The notes under the pieces are model-generated. The model was not told the origin of the DNA and did not search any database. It was given only the letters and a program-made list of their open reading frames with translations. A DNA stretch of 64,000 nt from JARFQW01 sp963842955. GTDB lineage: Bacteria; Pseudomonadota; Gammaproteobacteria; Steroidobacterales; XN24. Both the position numbers and the translations under genes were made by a program. The stretch spans positions 62,001 to 126,000 of the forward strand of contig CAWJIJ010000008.1 in the NCBI GenBank assembly GCA_963842955.1, given 5' to 3'. This document shows positions 1 to 8,119 of the stretch, piece by piece. Every line of letters starts with the position of its first letter. The stretch's first letter is position 1.

Positions 1-902
1 TCCATCGATGCCCTGGATACCGGAGCCATCGATGCCGCGGGTGCCGGAGCCGTCGATGCCACGGGTGCCGGAGCCGTCGATGCCACGGGTGCCGGAGCCG
101 TCGATGCCGCGGGTGCCGGAGCCGTCGATGCCACGGGTGCCGGAGCCGTCGATGCCGCGGGTGCCGGAGCCGTCGATGCCGCGGGTGCCGGAGCCGTCGA
201 TGCCGCGGGTGCCGGAGCCGTCGATGCCGCGGGTGCCGGAGCCGTCGATGCCGCGGGTGCCGGAGCCGTCGATGCCGCGGGTGCCGGAGCCGTCGATGCC
301 GCGGGTGCCGGAGCCGTCGATGCCGCGGGTGCCGGAGCCGTCGATGCCACGGGTGCCGGAGCCGTCGATGCCCTGGGTGCCGGAGCCGTCGATGCCCGGG
401 TGCCGGAGCCGTCGATGCCGCGGGTGCCGGAGCCGTCGATGCCGCGGGTGCCGGAGCCGTCGATGCCGCGGGTGCCGGAGCCGTCGATGCCGCGGGTGCC
501 GGAGCCGTCGATGCCGCGGGTGCCGGAGCCGTCGATGCCGCGGGTGCCGGAGCCGTCGATGCCGCGGGTGCCGGAGCCGTCGATGCCGCGGGTGCCGGAG
601 CCGTCGATGCCGCGGGTGCCGGAGCCGTCGATGCCGCGGGTGCCGGAGCCGTCGATGCCGCGGGTGCCGGAGCCGTCGATGCCGCGGGTGCCGGAGCCGT
701 CGATGCCGCGGGTGCCGGAGCCGTCGATGCCGCGGGTGCCGGAGCCGTCGATGCCACGGGTGCCGGAGCCGTCGATGCCCTGGATGCCGGAGCCGTCGAT
801 GCCCTGGATGCCGGAGCCGTCGATGCCCTGGATGCCGGAGCCGTCGATGCCCTGGGTGCCGGAGCCGTCGATGCCGCGGGTGCCGGAGCCGTCGATGCCG
901 CG
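1..902. repeat. 24-bp tandem repeat array, at least 37 units
   Basis: The unit is 24 bp (atgccgcgggtgccggagcc followed by gtcg). It repeats in register from position 8 to 391, then with one base missing near 396, then in register again from 415 to about 902. Most units are identical. Variants (cctgggtg, cctggatg, ccacgggtg) are concentrated near the two visible ends, as expected of an array homogenised in its middle. It codes on the minus strand for GIDGSGTR octapeptides. The left end is cut by the window. Confidence 0.97.
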
Positions 903-1475
903 AATTCCTGAGGCAATCAGGATGCCGCTTTGGGTGGGAGACGTTCCGACTGCCTCAACGTAGGTTCCGATCGAGAGTAGAGCAAGGTCGAACGGCAGAA
1001 GGCTCGCGTAGTCGACGATCGTTCCACCGACAGTGGCCCTACCACTTGCTTCATCAAGCCCGGTCACAAAACCGCGCACTTCAAAAGTAAGTCCGCCATT
1101 GTTAAACGCACCATGCATACGGTTGACTGTCGACGCGAAAGCGCCGGATTCGAATGACATGCCAGCAACGGAGACGATGTCCCCAATCTGAAGATTGGCC
1201 GGTGACCGAGTGGCGTCAGTCAGGAAAACGCGCTGGCCAAGAACGATGATCTCGGTCTTGCTCTCGATTGATTCAACTGGCCCGAAGACGACGAGCTGGA
1301 AGTCGTTATCAAGAGTCACAAGACTGTCGGATTGAAGTCCATTTGTCACGGCGCCATTCGACACATCCATCGCGCGAATGTGCGTGTTTGGGGAGCCAAG
1401 GCTGGCGATGCCAAGCGCGACTGTACCTGCCACGGCAGCCTTTCTAGAAGGTTCGAATCTCTTCCATGTGGTCAT
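1..1475 (-). CDS. Secreted DUF5666-like protein with octapeptide repeats (partial, runs off left edge)
   Basis: Reads on the minus strand from ATG at 1475 and stays open to the window edge. The start overlaps the end of the upstream DUF6502-type gene by 32 bp. The N-terminus (MTTWKRFEPSRKAAVAG, then a small-residue hydrophobic stretch) looks like a signal peptide. Residues ~60-110 (VESIESKTEIIVLGQRVFL, then LQIGDIVSVAG) resemble the DUF5666 beta-barrel repeat. From ~residue 190 the protein becomes a run of GIDGSGTR octapeptides, with GTQ and GIQ variants at both ends of the visible array. A one-base deletion near 396 breaks the octapeptide frame; no stop follows in any frame. Function unknown; a repetitive surface or matrix protein is an inference. 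Confidence 0.75.
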   Translation of the reverse strand, partial: MTTWKRFEPSRKAAVAGTVALGIASLGSPNTHIRAMDVSNGAVTNGLQSDSLVTLDNDFQLVVFGPVESIESKTEIIVLGQRVFLTDATRSPANLQIGDIVSVAGMSFESGAFASTVNRMHGAFNNGGLTFEVRGFVTGLDEASGRATVGGTIVDYASLLPFDLALLSIGTYVEAVGTSPTQSGILIASGIRGIDGSGTRGIDGSGTQGIDGSGIQGIDGSGIQGIDGSGIQGIDGSGTRGIDGSGTRGIDGSGTRGIDGSGTRGIDGSGTRGIDGSGTRGIDGSGTRGIDGSGTRGIDGSGTRGIDGSGTRGIDGSGTRGIDGSGTRGIDGSGTRGIDGSGTRGIDGSGTRGIDGSGTRASTAPAPRASTAPAPVASTAPAPAASTAPAPAASTAPAPAASTAPAPAASTAPAPAASTAPAPAASTAPAPAASTAPAPAASTAPAPVASTAPAPAASTAPAPVASTAPAPVASTAPAPAASMAPVSRASM

Positions 1476-2453
1476 TATTCAGTTCCTCTGGCGCTTCTAT
1501 GTGATATTCGAATACGCAAACGCCAACTTTGCGTAGCCCCGGTTCTTCAAGCGCAGTCACGAATCCCTGCGCCCTCTTTTTTTGTTTCTCGGCGATCTGG
1601 TCGCCGAGCCATTCATCCAGTTTTTCAAGAAAGCTCTGACCTTCCTCGCTAATAAGCGCTTTGAAATCGGAGAGCATCCATCTGTCCAAGGCATCCGAGG
1701 AAAAGACCCTGCGCTCAAAGAGCGGGGCCTTATCTCTATTTGGACTCAAGTTATGATCAAGAGTCTCCACTAGCGAGTGGACCGTTCGGCACATTCTTTC
1801 CAAACTCTCTGGACGGACTTTTCCAGATACGAACGCCTTATTGAGAAGGCGAACCTTCGACCCGTTCGCGACAAGTTTGGCAACTCCGGCGGCGGTTATC
1901 TCTTTGAGCAGTTCTTCGGGTGGAAGACCTAATCCGTGCCTCTCAACCAGGTCCGGGAATGTCTTGCCATCTCCACTAAGGGGTAATTCGAGGGGAATGC
2001 CAAAGGGTCCGCTAAAGTACTCGGTCCACGCCTGAATCAGTCGCACAATCCGATTCAGGTAGAGCAGTTCTTCTTCGGCGGTGCGGTGAGCGGTCGTCTC
2101 ATAGATCCGATGCGCTTCCGCTTCATTCACGCCGCTTAAAATAGAGACCTGTGATGGCGTCCTTGACTCGATGGGTGTTGCGGCGCTGAAAGTCTTTCCG
2201 CGAACGGTCATTCCAACCTCGCCAGGATCGAGGGTCTCGTCAGGTTCAAGGAAATCTGTTCCGCAGACTCGAGGAACGCTAGCTTGATCGATCGCTCAAA
2301 GTCCTTGTAACAGAGGCCGTGCCTCATGGCGACGCGGGCGAGCGGTCTCATCAGGAGCCGGACTCCAGAGAGAAACACCGCTCGTGCGTGCTGCTCCGGA
2401 CCGACTATGTCGTCTGAGTTTGCTGAATATTCGGTGAGGGCCAAATCAGCCAT
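1444..2453 (-). pseudogene. DUF6502-type protein, split in two reading frames
   Basis: Two minus-strand frames, 2453-2208 (81 aa) and 2211-1444 (255 aa), overlap by ATGA. The first has the family-like N-terminal segment LLMRPLARVAMRHGLCYKDF, the second an HTH-like TPSQVSILSGVNEAEAHRI. In DUF6502 proteins these two parts are continuous. Loss of one base near 2235-2240 would join them. The frame-2 sequence upstream of the internal ATG stays open and would read on naturally (EPDETLDPGEVG), which favours a frame break over two coupled genes. The downstream partner at 1475 is the repeat protein; DUF6502 and DUF5666 genes as neighbours is consistent with a regulator/target or operon relation (inference). 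Confidence 0.6.
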
Positions 2454-3115
2454 TGTTTTTTATTCTAATTTTTGCGCTGTTGACTCTGAATATACGGCTG
2501 CCTCTTTTTCGGTCAACAATTCGACATAACACCCCGGCGCGATATGGCCCACCAATGCCCTGGAAGGCCCGTTCAGGGGCTTCGAAGGCTCCTAATTCCG
2601 ACGAAATTCAGAGGGTAAGAGCGCCTTTCTCCCGAGCAGGAGGAGGGGGGGGTATCGCGCGCTCAGTATCACAGGTTATGTTAAATAAAGTGACATATCC
2701 GGCAGGAGTGGTTTAAAGAAGACGCATCTGTAAACCAATGAGATTCTATTTTTTTGAAGAGTAGGGATAAGGCTTCACATCGATGGGTTTCGATGTAAAT
2801 ACGCGCTTTTTCACCGCCGATATTGGCGGGAAAAAAATCGGCCGGCGTCCTTGCCAGCCAGCTGAGCCGTCCGTGGAAGTGGCGAATCAGAGGTTTGGAA
2901 GCGCTCATCTGCACAAGTGCAAATAAGACAGTGACTGTTTATATCTGTGGGGCGCTTCTGGGTCTGTGACGGTGGTCACGAATCCGGAAGAAGGATATGA
3001 GTACCGGGTTGTGGGCCTGAATATCTGCGACTTACACGTATTGCGGAAAAAAAATTGCCAATCCGGTCACATTTTTGAGCTTTTTGCGCAAATTTGCGCA
3101 AAAAAGCGCCCGCAT
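2454..3115. other. Intergenic region, 660 bp, no supported gene
   Basis: Short open frames on both strands lack recognisable families, ribosome-binding sites and the codon bias of the neighbours. Composition is more AT-rich than the flanking genes in places (around 2690-2760 and 3040-3110). The only structured element is the palindrome at 3081-3104. Promoters for the DUF6502-type gene should lie just right of 2453. Confidence 0.5.
3081..3104. repeat. Perfect 24-bp palindrome downstream of bolA-like gene
   Basis: Two 12-nt arms (TTTTTGCGCAAA and its reverse complement) meet with no spacer. The element sits 11 bp past the stop codon of the bolA-like gene. As RNA, GCGCA-AATT-TGCGC flanked by A/T runs could act as a weak bidirectional terminator; as DNA it could be a protein-binding dyad. 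Confidence 0.7.
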
Positions 3116-3388
3116 TCAGATTTCATCCGGCGCGTAGGCCTGGACGCCCAGCGCGTGGATATCCGTTTTCATGAGATCTCCGACGGCGTCATAGACCAGC
3201 CGGTGCCGCTGGATGCGGTTTTTCCCTGCAAAAACAGGCGACACCACGATTACCTGGAAATGCCCCCGGCCGTCCCGCGCCCCGGCGTGCCCTGCGTGAA
3301 GGTGACTTTCATCCTGGATTTCCACGGATTCTGGCGCCAGTTCGGCCTCTATTCGCCGTCTGATTCGAGTTTTTCGGTCCTCATTCAT
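3116..3388 (-). CDS. BolA family protein
   Basis: Protein of 90 aa. N-terminal MNEDRKTRIRRRIEAELAPE and the central DESHLHAGH segment followed by GRGHFQVIVVSPVFAGKNRI match the BolA fold, including the conserved RHRLVY. BolA proteins partner with monothiol glutaredoxins in iron-sulfur handling and stress morphology. The start overlaps the YciI-like stop by 4 bp (ATGA), so the two genes are translationally coupled. Confidence 0.9.
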   Translation of the reverse strand: MNEDRKTRIRRRIEAELAPESVEIQDESHLHAGHAGARDGRGHFQVIVVSPVFAGKNRIQRHRLVYDAVGDLMKTDIHALGVQAYAPDEI

Positions 3389-3687
3389 GCGGGAAGCACC
3401 TTTTTAAACGGCTTGACTGTCACTTTCTCGTACACGCCGGCGAGGATGAACGGATCGGCGTCCGCCCAGTTTCGGGCGTCCTCCAGCGACTCGAATTCCG
3501 CCACGATCAGGCTGCCGGTCACTCCGGCCGGACCCGGATCCTCGGCGTCAATGGCCGGATGGGGGCCAGCGAGTTCGAGTCGGCCCTCGTTCAGCAGGGC
3601 CTTCAGCCGGTCGAGATGGGCCGGGCGGGATGCGGCGCGAGCCTCGGCGCTGCCGGGGGCGTCCTCACACAAGATGGCGTAGAGCAT
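3385..3687 (-). CDS. YciI family protein
   Basis: Protein of 100 aa starting MLYAILCEDAPGS, preceded by AAGGAA at good spacing; the open frame extends 30 codons upstream but without family similarity. YciI features: N-terminal beta strand, RPAHLDRLKALL helix, GPHPAID, and the C-terminal SLEDARNWADADPFILAGVY with its conserved D-P-F. Family members have a ferredoxin-like dimeric fold; the substrate is unknown. It is the first gene of a YciI-bolA pair, divergent from the YciO-type gene. Confidence 0.9.
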   Translation of the reverse strand: MLYAILCEDAPGSAEARAASRPAHLDRLKALLNEGRLELAGPHPAIDAEDPGPAGVTGSLIVAEFESLEDARNWADADPFILAGVYEKVTVKPFKKVLPA

Positions 3688-3745
3688 CTGGAATTTCCTT
3701 CTGGTTTTGTGTCCTGGGGAAGGCTGGCGCAGTGCTGCATTGCGG

Positions 3746-3751
3746 TAGAAT
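3746..3751 (+). promoter_or_regulatory. Candidate -10 box (TAGAAT) of the YciO-type gene
   Basis: TAGAAT lies only 6 bp before the ATG at 3758, with no clear -35 and no ribosome-binding site between. If used, it would give a leaderless or nearly leaderless mRNA. The same arrangement recurs at the next gene (4402). Confidence 0.3.
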
Positions 3752-3757
3752 GTCGGG

Positions 3758-4384
3758 ATGGCCGAACTCATTGCCATTCACCCGCAGAATCCGCAGAAGC
3801 GCTTGCTGGCTCAGGTGGTAGATCTGCTGGGCGACGGCGGTATCGTCGCCTATCCAACCGATTCCTGCTACGCGTTTGGCTGGCGCCTCGGTGACAAGGC
3901 TTCCCAGGACCGGATACGGCGCCTGAAGAAGCTGGATAAACACCATTATTTCACCCTGGTCTGCAAGGATCTGTCCGAACTGGCCACGTACGCGCGAGTC
4001 AGCAATCAGGCTTATCGCATTCTTCGGTCACTTACTCCGGGTCCTTTCACCTTTATTCTGCCGGCCACCCGGCAGGTGCCCAACCGGCTACTGCATCCGA
4101 AGCGCCGCACCATCGGGCTCCGGGTGCCTGGTCTTCCGATCGCTCAGGGGTTGCTGGATGTCCTGGGCGAGCCGTTGATGAGCACCACCCTCAAGCTCCC
4201 CGAGGATCTCGAACCGCTTAACGACCCCTTCGAGATCCGGGAGCGGCTGGATGACAAACTGGTGGCTGTCATCGATGCCGGTGCTTGCGGCGTCATCCCC
4301 ACGTCCGTGATTGACATGACCGGTCCTGTGCCGGAAATCGTACGCCGTGGGGCCGGAGACGTCGCGTTTCTCGAACCGGCCTGA
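3758..4384 (+). CDS. L-threonylcarbamoyladenylate synthase-like protein, YciO type
   Basis: Protein of 208 aa with the Sua5/YciO/YrdC fold. GGIVAYPTDSCYAFGWRLGD near the N-terminus is the nucleotide/threonine pocket region, KKLDKHHYFTLVCKDLSELA follows, and SLTPGPFTFILPAT is the signature strand. RRTIGLRVPG and the C-terminal SVIDMT complete the family pattern. YrdC/Sua5 make threonylcarbamoyl-AMP for tRNA t6A37; YciO paralogues have lower or uncertain activity. The short length and LDKHHYFTLV sequence place it with YciO rather than TsaC. Confidence 0.88.
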   Translation: MAELIAIHPQNPQKRLLAQVVDLLGDGGIVAYPTDSCYAFGWRLGDKASQDRIRRLKKLDKHHYFTLVCKDLSELATYARVSNQAYRILRSLTPGPFTFILPATRQVPNRLLHPKRRTIGLRVPGLPIAQGLLDVLGEPLMSTTLKLPEDLEPLNDPFEIRERLDDKLVAVIDAGACGVIPTSVIDMTGPVPEIVRRGAGDVAFLEPA

Positions 4385-4401
4385 AAGTCGCCCCGCATCG
4401 G

Positions 4402-4407
4402 TATAAT
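4402..4407 (+). promoter_or_regulatory. Candidate -10 box (TATAAT) of the M50 protease gene
   Basis: A perfect TATAAT ends 6 bp before the ATG at 4414, inside the 29-bp gap after the YciO-type gene. No good TTGACA lies 17 bp upstream. It would imply a very short or absent leader, as at 3746. Confidence 0.35.
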
Positions 4408-4413
4408 GCGTCG

Positions 4414-5064
4414 ATGCCCTCGTCGGAAATCGTCCAACTCATCGCCGTCGCGGCGATTCCCATCCTGCTGGCGGTTACCCTTCATGAGGTGGCCCACGGG
4501 CTGGTTGCCCGCGCTCTCGGCGACCGAACCGCCGAGATGATGGGCCGGCTGTCGCTTAATCCCCTGAAGCACGTCGATCCCGTGGGTACGGTCCTGGTAC
4601 CTGCATTGTTCCTGGCGACGACACAGATGCTGTTCGGTTGGGCCAAGCCGGTGCCGATCGGCGTCCGGAACTTTCAGAACCCGCGACGGGACATGGTACT
4701 TGTCGCCGTGGCCGGGCCGGCCTCCAATATCATGATGGCCCTGATCTGGGCGCTGATTGGAAAAGTCACCCTGGCGGTCGGCCTGGGGGGTGCACTGGGC
4801 GCCTTCTTGATCGGCATGGTCCAGGTCGGCATTTTCATCAACGTAATCCTTGCCGTTTTCAACATGCTGCCGATCCCCCCCCTGGACGGAGGGCGCGTGC
4901 TCAGCGGCCTGCTACCGCCGAAAGCCAGTTCCCGCCTCGACGCGCTCGAGCCCTACGGACTGGTGATCGTGCTGGCACTTCTTTTCACCGGTGTGCTCTG
5001 GCGCGTGGTTGGCCCGGCTGTACAGAGCCTGGGCGGCATCCTGCAGGGTTTTGCCGGTTTCTGA
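4414..5064 (+). CDS. Site-2 protease family (M50) intramembrane metalloprotease
   Basis: Protein of 216 aa with about six hydrophobic segments. HEVAHG (residues ~25-30) is the HExxH zinc motif; NMLPIPPLDGGRVL (~152-165) carries the third ligand Asp and the conserved N-x-x-P-x-P-x-D-G. The intervening SLNPLKHVDPVGT is typical of the short YdiL/Rv-type M50 proteins that lack a PDZ domain. Substrate unknown. It precedes trpS by 35 bp, a common association in Proteobacteria. Confidence 0.92.
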   Translation: MPSSEIVQLIAVAAIPILLAVTLHEVAHGLVARALGDRTAEMMGRLSLNPLKHVDPVGTVLVPALFLATTQMLFGWAKPVPIGVRNFQNPRRDMVLVAVAGPASNIMMALIWALIGKVTLAVGLGGALGAFLIGMVQVGIFINVILAVFNMLPIPPLDGGRVLSGLLPPKASSRLDALEPYGLVIVLALLFTGVLWRVVGPAVQSLGGILQGFAGF

Positions 5065-5099
5065 TTTTCATCATCACGGACGGCGCTTGAGGAATCGAC

Positions 5100-6320
5100 T
5101 TGAACAGTCCCATGATCGGCGGCAACAACCGCGTGGTATCCGGTATGCGTCCCACGGGCGCTCTGCATCTTGGACATCTGCACGGCGTCCTCGATAACTG
5201 GAGTCACCTGCAATATGAGTATGACTCGTTTTTCTTCGTGGCTGACTGGCATGCGCTGACGACCTCTTACGACGACCCGTCCGACATCGAGGCCAACGCC
5301 CGGGAGATGGTGATCGACTGGCTGGCGGCCGGTATCAACCCGTCGTCGGCGACCATCTTTATCCAGTCGGACATCCCGGAACACGCCGAACTCCACCTGT
5401 TGCTGTCCATGATCACCCCGCTGGGCTGGCTGGAGCGCGTGCCTTCGTACAAGGATCAGCAGGAGAAACTCAAGGAAAAAGACCTGGCGACCTATGGCTT
5501 TCTCGGCTACCCGTTGTTGCAGAGTGCTGACATCCTGATGTACCGCGCTGCACACGTGCCGGTTGGTGAGGACCAGGTCGCGCATGTGGAGCTGACCCGT
5601 GAGGTGGCCCGCCGCTTCAACCACCTTTTCGGCCGCGGCCAGGAATTCGAGAAGAAGGTCAAGCGGGCCCTGCAGCATCTCGGGGGCAAGAACAGAAAGG
5701 TCTACCTGGAGGCCCAGAAGGCCTACCAGGAAAAGGGTGATGATTCGGACCTGCAGGGCGCAAGGACATTGGTGGAAAATCATCCCCGCCTGACGGTCGC
5801 GGATCGCGAACGGCTGCTCGGCAATCTGGAGGGCCTCGGACGGACAGTCCTTGTCGAGCCGGATGCGTTGCTCACGGAGTACCCCAAGGTGCCGGGGCTG
5901 GACGGGCAGAAGATGTCGAAGTCCTACGGGAACACCATCGCTCTGCGCGACGATCCCGAGACTGTGGAGAAGAAGATCAGGACCATGCCCACGGATCCTG
6001 CACGGGTTCGGCGCAGTGACCCGGGCGATCCGGAGAAATGCCCTGTCTGGCAGTTCCACGCGATCTATTCCGACGATTCCACTCAGGCTTGGGTACGTGA
6101 GGGGTGTACGACGGCGGGGATCGGCTGCATCGACTGCAAGAAGCCGGTTATCGAGAAAGTCGAGGCTCAGCTGCAGCCCATCCGTGAGCGCGCCAGAAAT
6201 TATGAGGATAATCCCGACACGGTCCGTACGATTCTCGCCGACGGGCGTGACCGGGCCCGCGATATTGCCCGTGAGACCATGGATGACGTTCGCGAGGCCA
6301 TGATGCTGGAGTACCGTTGA
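5100..6320 (+). CDS. trpS: Tryptophan--tRNA ligase, iron-sulfur type
   Basis: Class I tRNA synthetase of 406 aa charging tRNA-Trp. Start taken as TTG at 5100, with GAGGAA upstream; ATG at 5112 is the alternative. PTGALHLGH (HIGH motif, ~18-26) and QKMSKSYGN (KMSKS, ~270-278) are intact. The protein is longer than E. coli TrpS (334 aa). It carries a C-terminal cysteine set at about 314, 336, 343 and 346 (C-x21-C-x6-C-x2-C), close to the C-x22-C-x6-C-x2-C that binds a [4Fe-4S] cluster near the anticodon site in Thermotoga TrpRS. The stop overlaps the ATG of scpA. Confidence 0.95.
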   Translation: MNSPMIGGNNRVVSGMRPTGALHLGHLHGVLDNWSHLQYEYDSFFFVADWHALTTSYDDPSDIEANAREMVIDWLAAGINPSSATIFIQSDIPEHAELHLLLSMITPLGWLERVPSYKDQQEKLKEKDLATYGFLGYPLLQSADILMYRAAHVPVGEDQVAHVELTREVARRFNHLFGRGQEFEKKVKRALQHLGGKNRKVYLEAQKAYQEKGDDSDLQGARTLVENHPRLTVADRERLLGNLEGLGRTVLVEPDALLTEYPKVPGLDGQKMSKSYGNTIALRDDPETVEKKIRTMPTDPARVRRSDPGDPEKCPVWQFHAIYSDDSTQAWVREGCTTAGIGCIDCKKPVIEKVEAQLQPIRERARNYEDNPDTVRTILADGRDRARDIARETMDDVREAMMLEYR

Positions 6321-7237
6321 TGGCCGAGAACACTGTTCCTGCTGACACCTCTTCGCAGGGAGAGCCCACGCCGCCCGCCGAGCCTGGCGCGGCAGAGGCG
6401 GGCGAGACTGCACCGAGGCAGCAAGAGATGCCTTTTGCTATGGTCGCGGGCGAACCGGTTACTGAGATGCCCCACGACCTCTACATTCCACCGCAGGCGC
6501 TCGAGGTGTTTCTGGAGGCCTTCGAGGGTCCGCTCGATCTTCTTCTGTATCTGATCCGCCGCCAGAACCTGGACATCCTCAATATTCCGATCGCGGAGAT
6601 TACCCGCCAGTACACCCGCTATATCGAGCTCATGCACGAAATGCAGCTGGAACTGGCTGGGGAGTATCTCGTCATGGCGGCCATGCTGGCCGAGATCAAG
6701 TCCCGCATGCTGCTGCCCAGGCCGGTCGCCGAAGAGGACGACGAGCATGATCCGAGGGCCGAACTCGTGCGACGGCTGCAGGAGTACGAGCGATTCAAGA
6801 AAGCGGCCGAGGATCTCGATGGCATACCCAGGCTCGAGCGTGACACGTTTCCGGCAGAGGTCGAAATGTGCGAGCGCAAGGTCATGGAGATCCTTCCCGA
6901 AGTGACCCTGAAAGAACTCTTGCTGAGCTTTCGCGAGGTGTTGTCGCGGGCGGAGATGTTTGCGCACCACCACATTCAGCGTGAACCCCTGTCTGTGCGG
7001 CAGCGGATGACCGAAATTCTCGACGGCGTCAACGGCGAAACGTTCACCCGGTTCAATGATCTGTTCAAGCCCGAAGAGGGGAGGCTGGGCGTGGTGGTGA
7101 CCTTTATCGCACTCCTGGAGCTCCTGCGGGAACGCCTGATCGAACTGGTGCAGGCGGAGCCGTTTGCCGCCATCCACGTGCGTGCCCTCGGTCGCGCGCA
7201 CGATCCCGCCGAGCAGGAAACAGACGCTGTGGCCTAG
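6320..7237 (+). CDS. scpA: Segregation and condensation protein A (kleisin)
   Basis: Protein of 305 aa; ATG at 6320 overlaps the trpS TGA by one base. After an acidic, Ala/Pro-rich N-terminal extension, the kleisin core begins with FEGPLDLLLYLIRRQNLDIL, the diagnostic ScpA motif that binds SMC. It goes on through MAAMLAEIKSRMLLP and ends in a winged-helix region (VVTFIALLELLRERLIEL). ScpA joins SMC and ScpB in chromosome condensation. It is cotranscribed with scpB and rluB. Confidence 0.95.
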   Translation: MAENTVPADTSSQGEPTPPAEPGAAEAGETAPRQQEMPFAMVAGEPVTEMPHDLYIPPQALEVFLEAFEGPLDLLLYLIRRQNLDILNIPIAEITRQYTRYIELMHEMQLELAGEYLVMAAMLAEIKSRMLLPRPVAEEDDEHDPRAELVRRLQEYERFKKAAEDLDGIPRLERDTFPAEVEMCERKVMEILPEVTLKELLLSFREVLSRAEMFAHHHIQREPLSVRQRMTEILDGVNGETFTRFNDLFKPEEGRLGVVVTFIALLELLRERLIELVQAEPFAAIHVRALGRAHDPAEQETDAVA

Positions 7238-7282
7238 GCTCCCGGCGCGTCGCATTTACCCAAGGTTCAAACAATCACAGTC

Positions 7283-8119
7283 ATGGATTCAGAGAAGATC
7301 AGAAATATTGTGGAGGCGGCGCTTCTGGCAGCCGGCCGGCCGTTGAAGATTGACGAACTCATCGCCATTTTCGGTGACCACGAGCGGCCCGGTCGGGATG
7401 TCATTCGGGAGACGCTCGATGCGCTGCGCGAAAGCTATGACGGTCGGGGTATCGAGCTGAAGGAAGTCGCCAGCGGTTTCCGGGTCCAGGTTCGCCAGGA
7501 CATGAGCGACTGGCTATCGCGCCTCTGGACGGAACGTCCCCCACGCTACTCGCGGGCGCTCCTGGAAACGCTGGCCCTTATTGCGTACCGCCAACCGATC
7601 ACACGGGGCGACATCGAGGACATTCGCGGCGTGAGCGTCAGCACAAATATTATCCGCACGCTGATGGAGCGCCAATGGGTCCGCGTTGTCGGCCACAGGG
7701 ACGTCCCCGGCCGGCCCGCCATGTACGCCACGACTCGCGAGTTTCTCGATTACTTCGGTCTAAAGCGTCTCGACGACCTGCCGTCGCTGGCGGAGCTGCG
7801 AGACTTCGAGAGCTTCAACGTGGAACTCGATCTGGCTGATCCCGATGCGCCGCCAGCGGCCAATGACGAGATAGAGAACCCCGACGACGCCGTGGCGGAC
7901 AGCGACGAAGTGGACGCCAGCCTGCAACACGCGCAGGATCGTTCGGAGGCCGTTGCTCACGACGTTGAAGTTTCAGCAGTAACGGCATCGGAGTCGGCGT
8001 CGGGAGAGGGCCCCGCGGAATTGCGGTCCGTGGCCGACCATGTCGAAGGCGAGGGGGAGTCACCTGACGATGAGCCGGAAGAAGACCCAGGGCAGGCGAA
8101 AAGGGGCTCGGGCGGCTGA
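7283..8119 (+). CDS. scpB: Segregation and condensation protein B
   Basis: Protein of 278 aa with tandem winged helices: IVEAALLAAGRPLKIDELIAIF (first) and ALLETLALIAYRQPITRGDI (second, the ScpB signature), then GRPAMYATTREFLDYFGL. The last ~85 residues are an acidic, low-complexity tail (many D/E, A and S) not needed for the fold. ScpB binds ScpA and SMC. The 3' end overlaps the start of rluB by 50 bp. Confidence 0.95.
   Translation: MDSEKIRNIVEAALLAAGRPLKIDELIAIFGDHERPGRDVIRETLDALRESYDGRGIELKEVASGFRVQVRQDMSDWLSRLWTERPPRYSRALLETLALIAYRQPITRGDIEDIRGVSVSTNIIRTLMERQWVRVVGHRDVPGRPAMYATTREFLDYFGLKRLDDLPSLAELRDFESFNVELDLADPDAPPAANDEIENPDDAVADSDEVDASLQHAQDRSEAVAHDVEVSAVTASESASGEGPAELRSVADHVEGEGESPDDEPEEDPGQAKRGSGG

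Noticed and set aside
1..902. CRISPR array
   Set aside because: Units are contiguous 24-mers without unique spacers, and no cas genes are seen.
8..1090. 360-codon and 187-codon plus-strand frames (MPRVPEPS and RCRGCRSR repeats) across the tandem array
   Set aside because: No frame of the 24-bp unit contains a stop, so open frames arise on both strands. Only the minus strand continues into non-repeat sequence with a signal peptide and a DUF5666-like domain.
2208..2453. Stand-alone 81-residue gene translationally coupled to the next frame
   Set aside because: The ATGA overlap would allow it, but the two peptides correspond to consecutive parts of one DUF6502-type protein, so a frame break is more likely.
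2681..2914. 77-codon minus-strand frame in the gap before bolA
   Set aside because: No ribosome-binding site, no family resemblance and atypical composition; not enough to call a gene.
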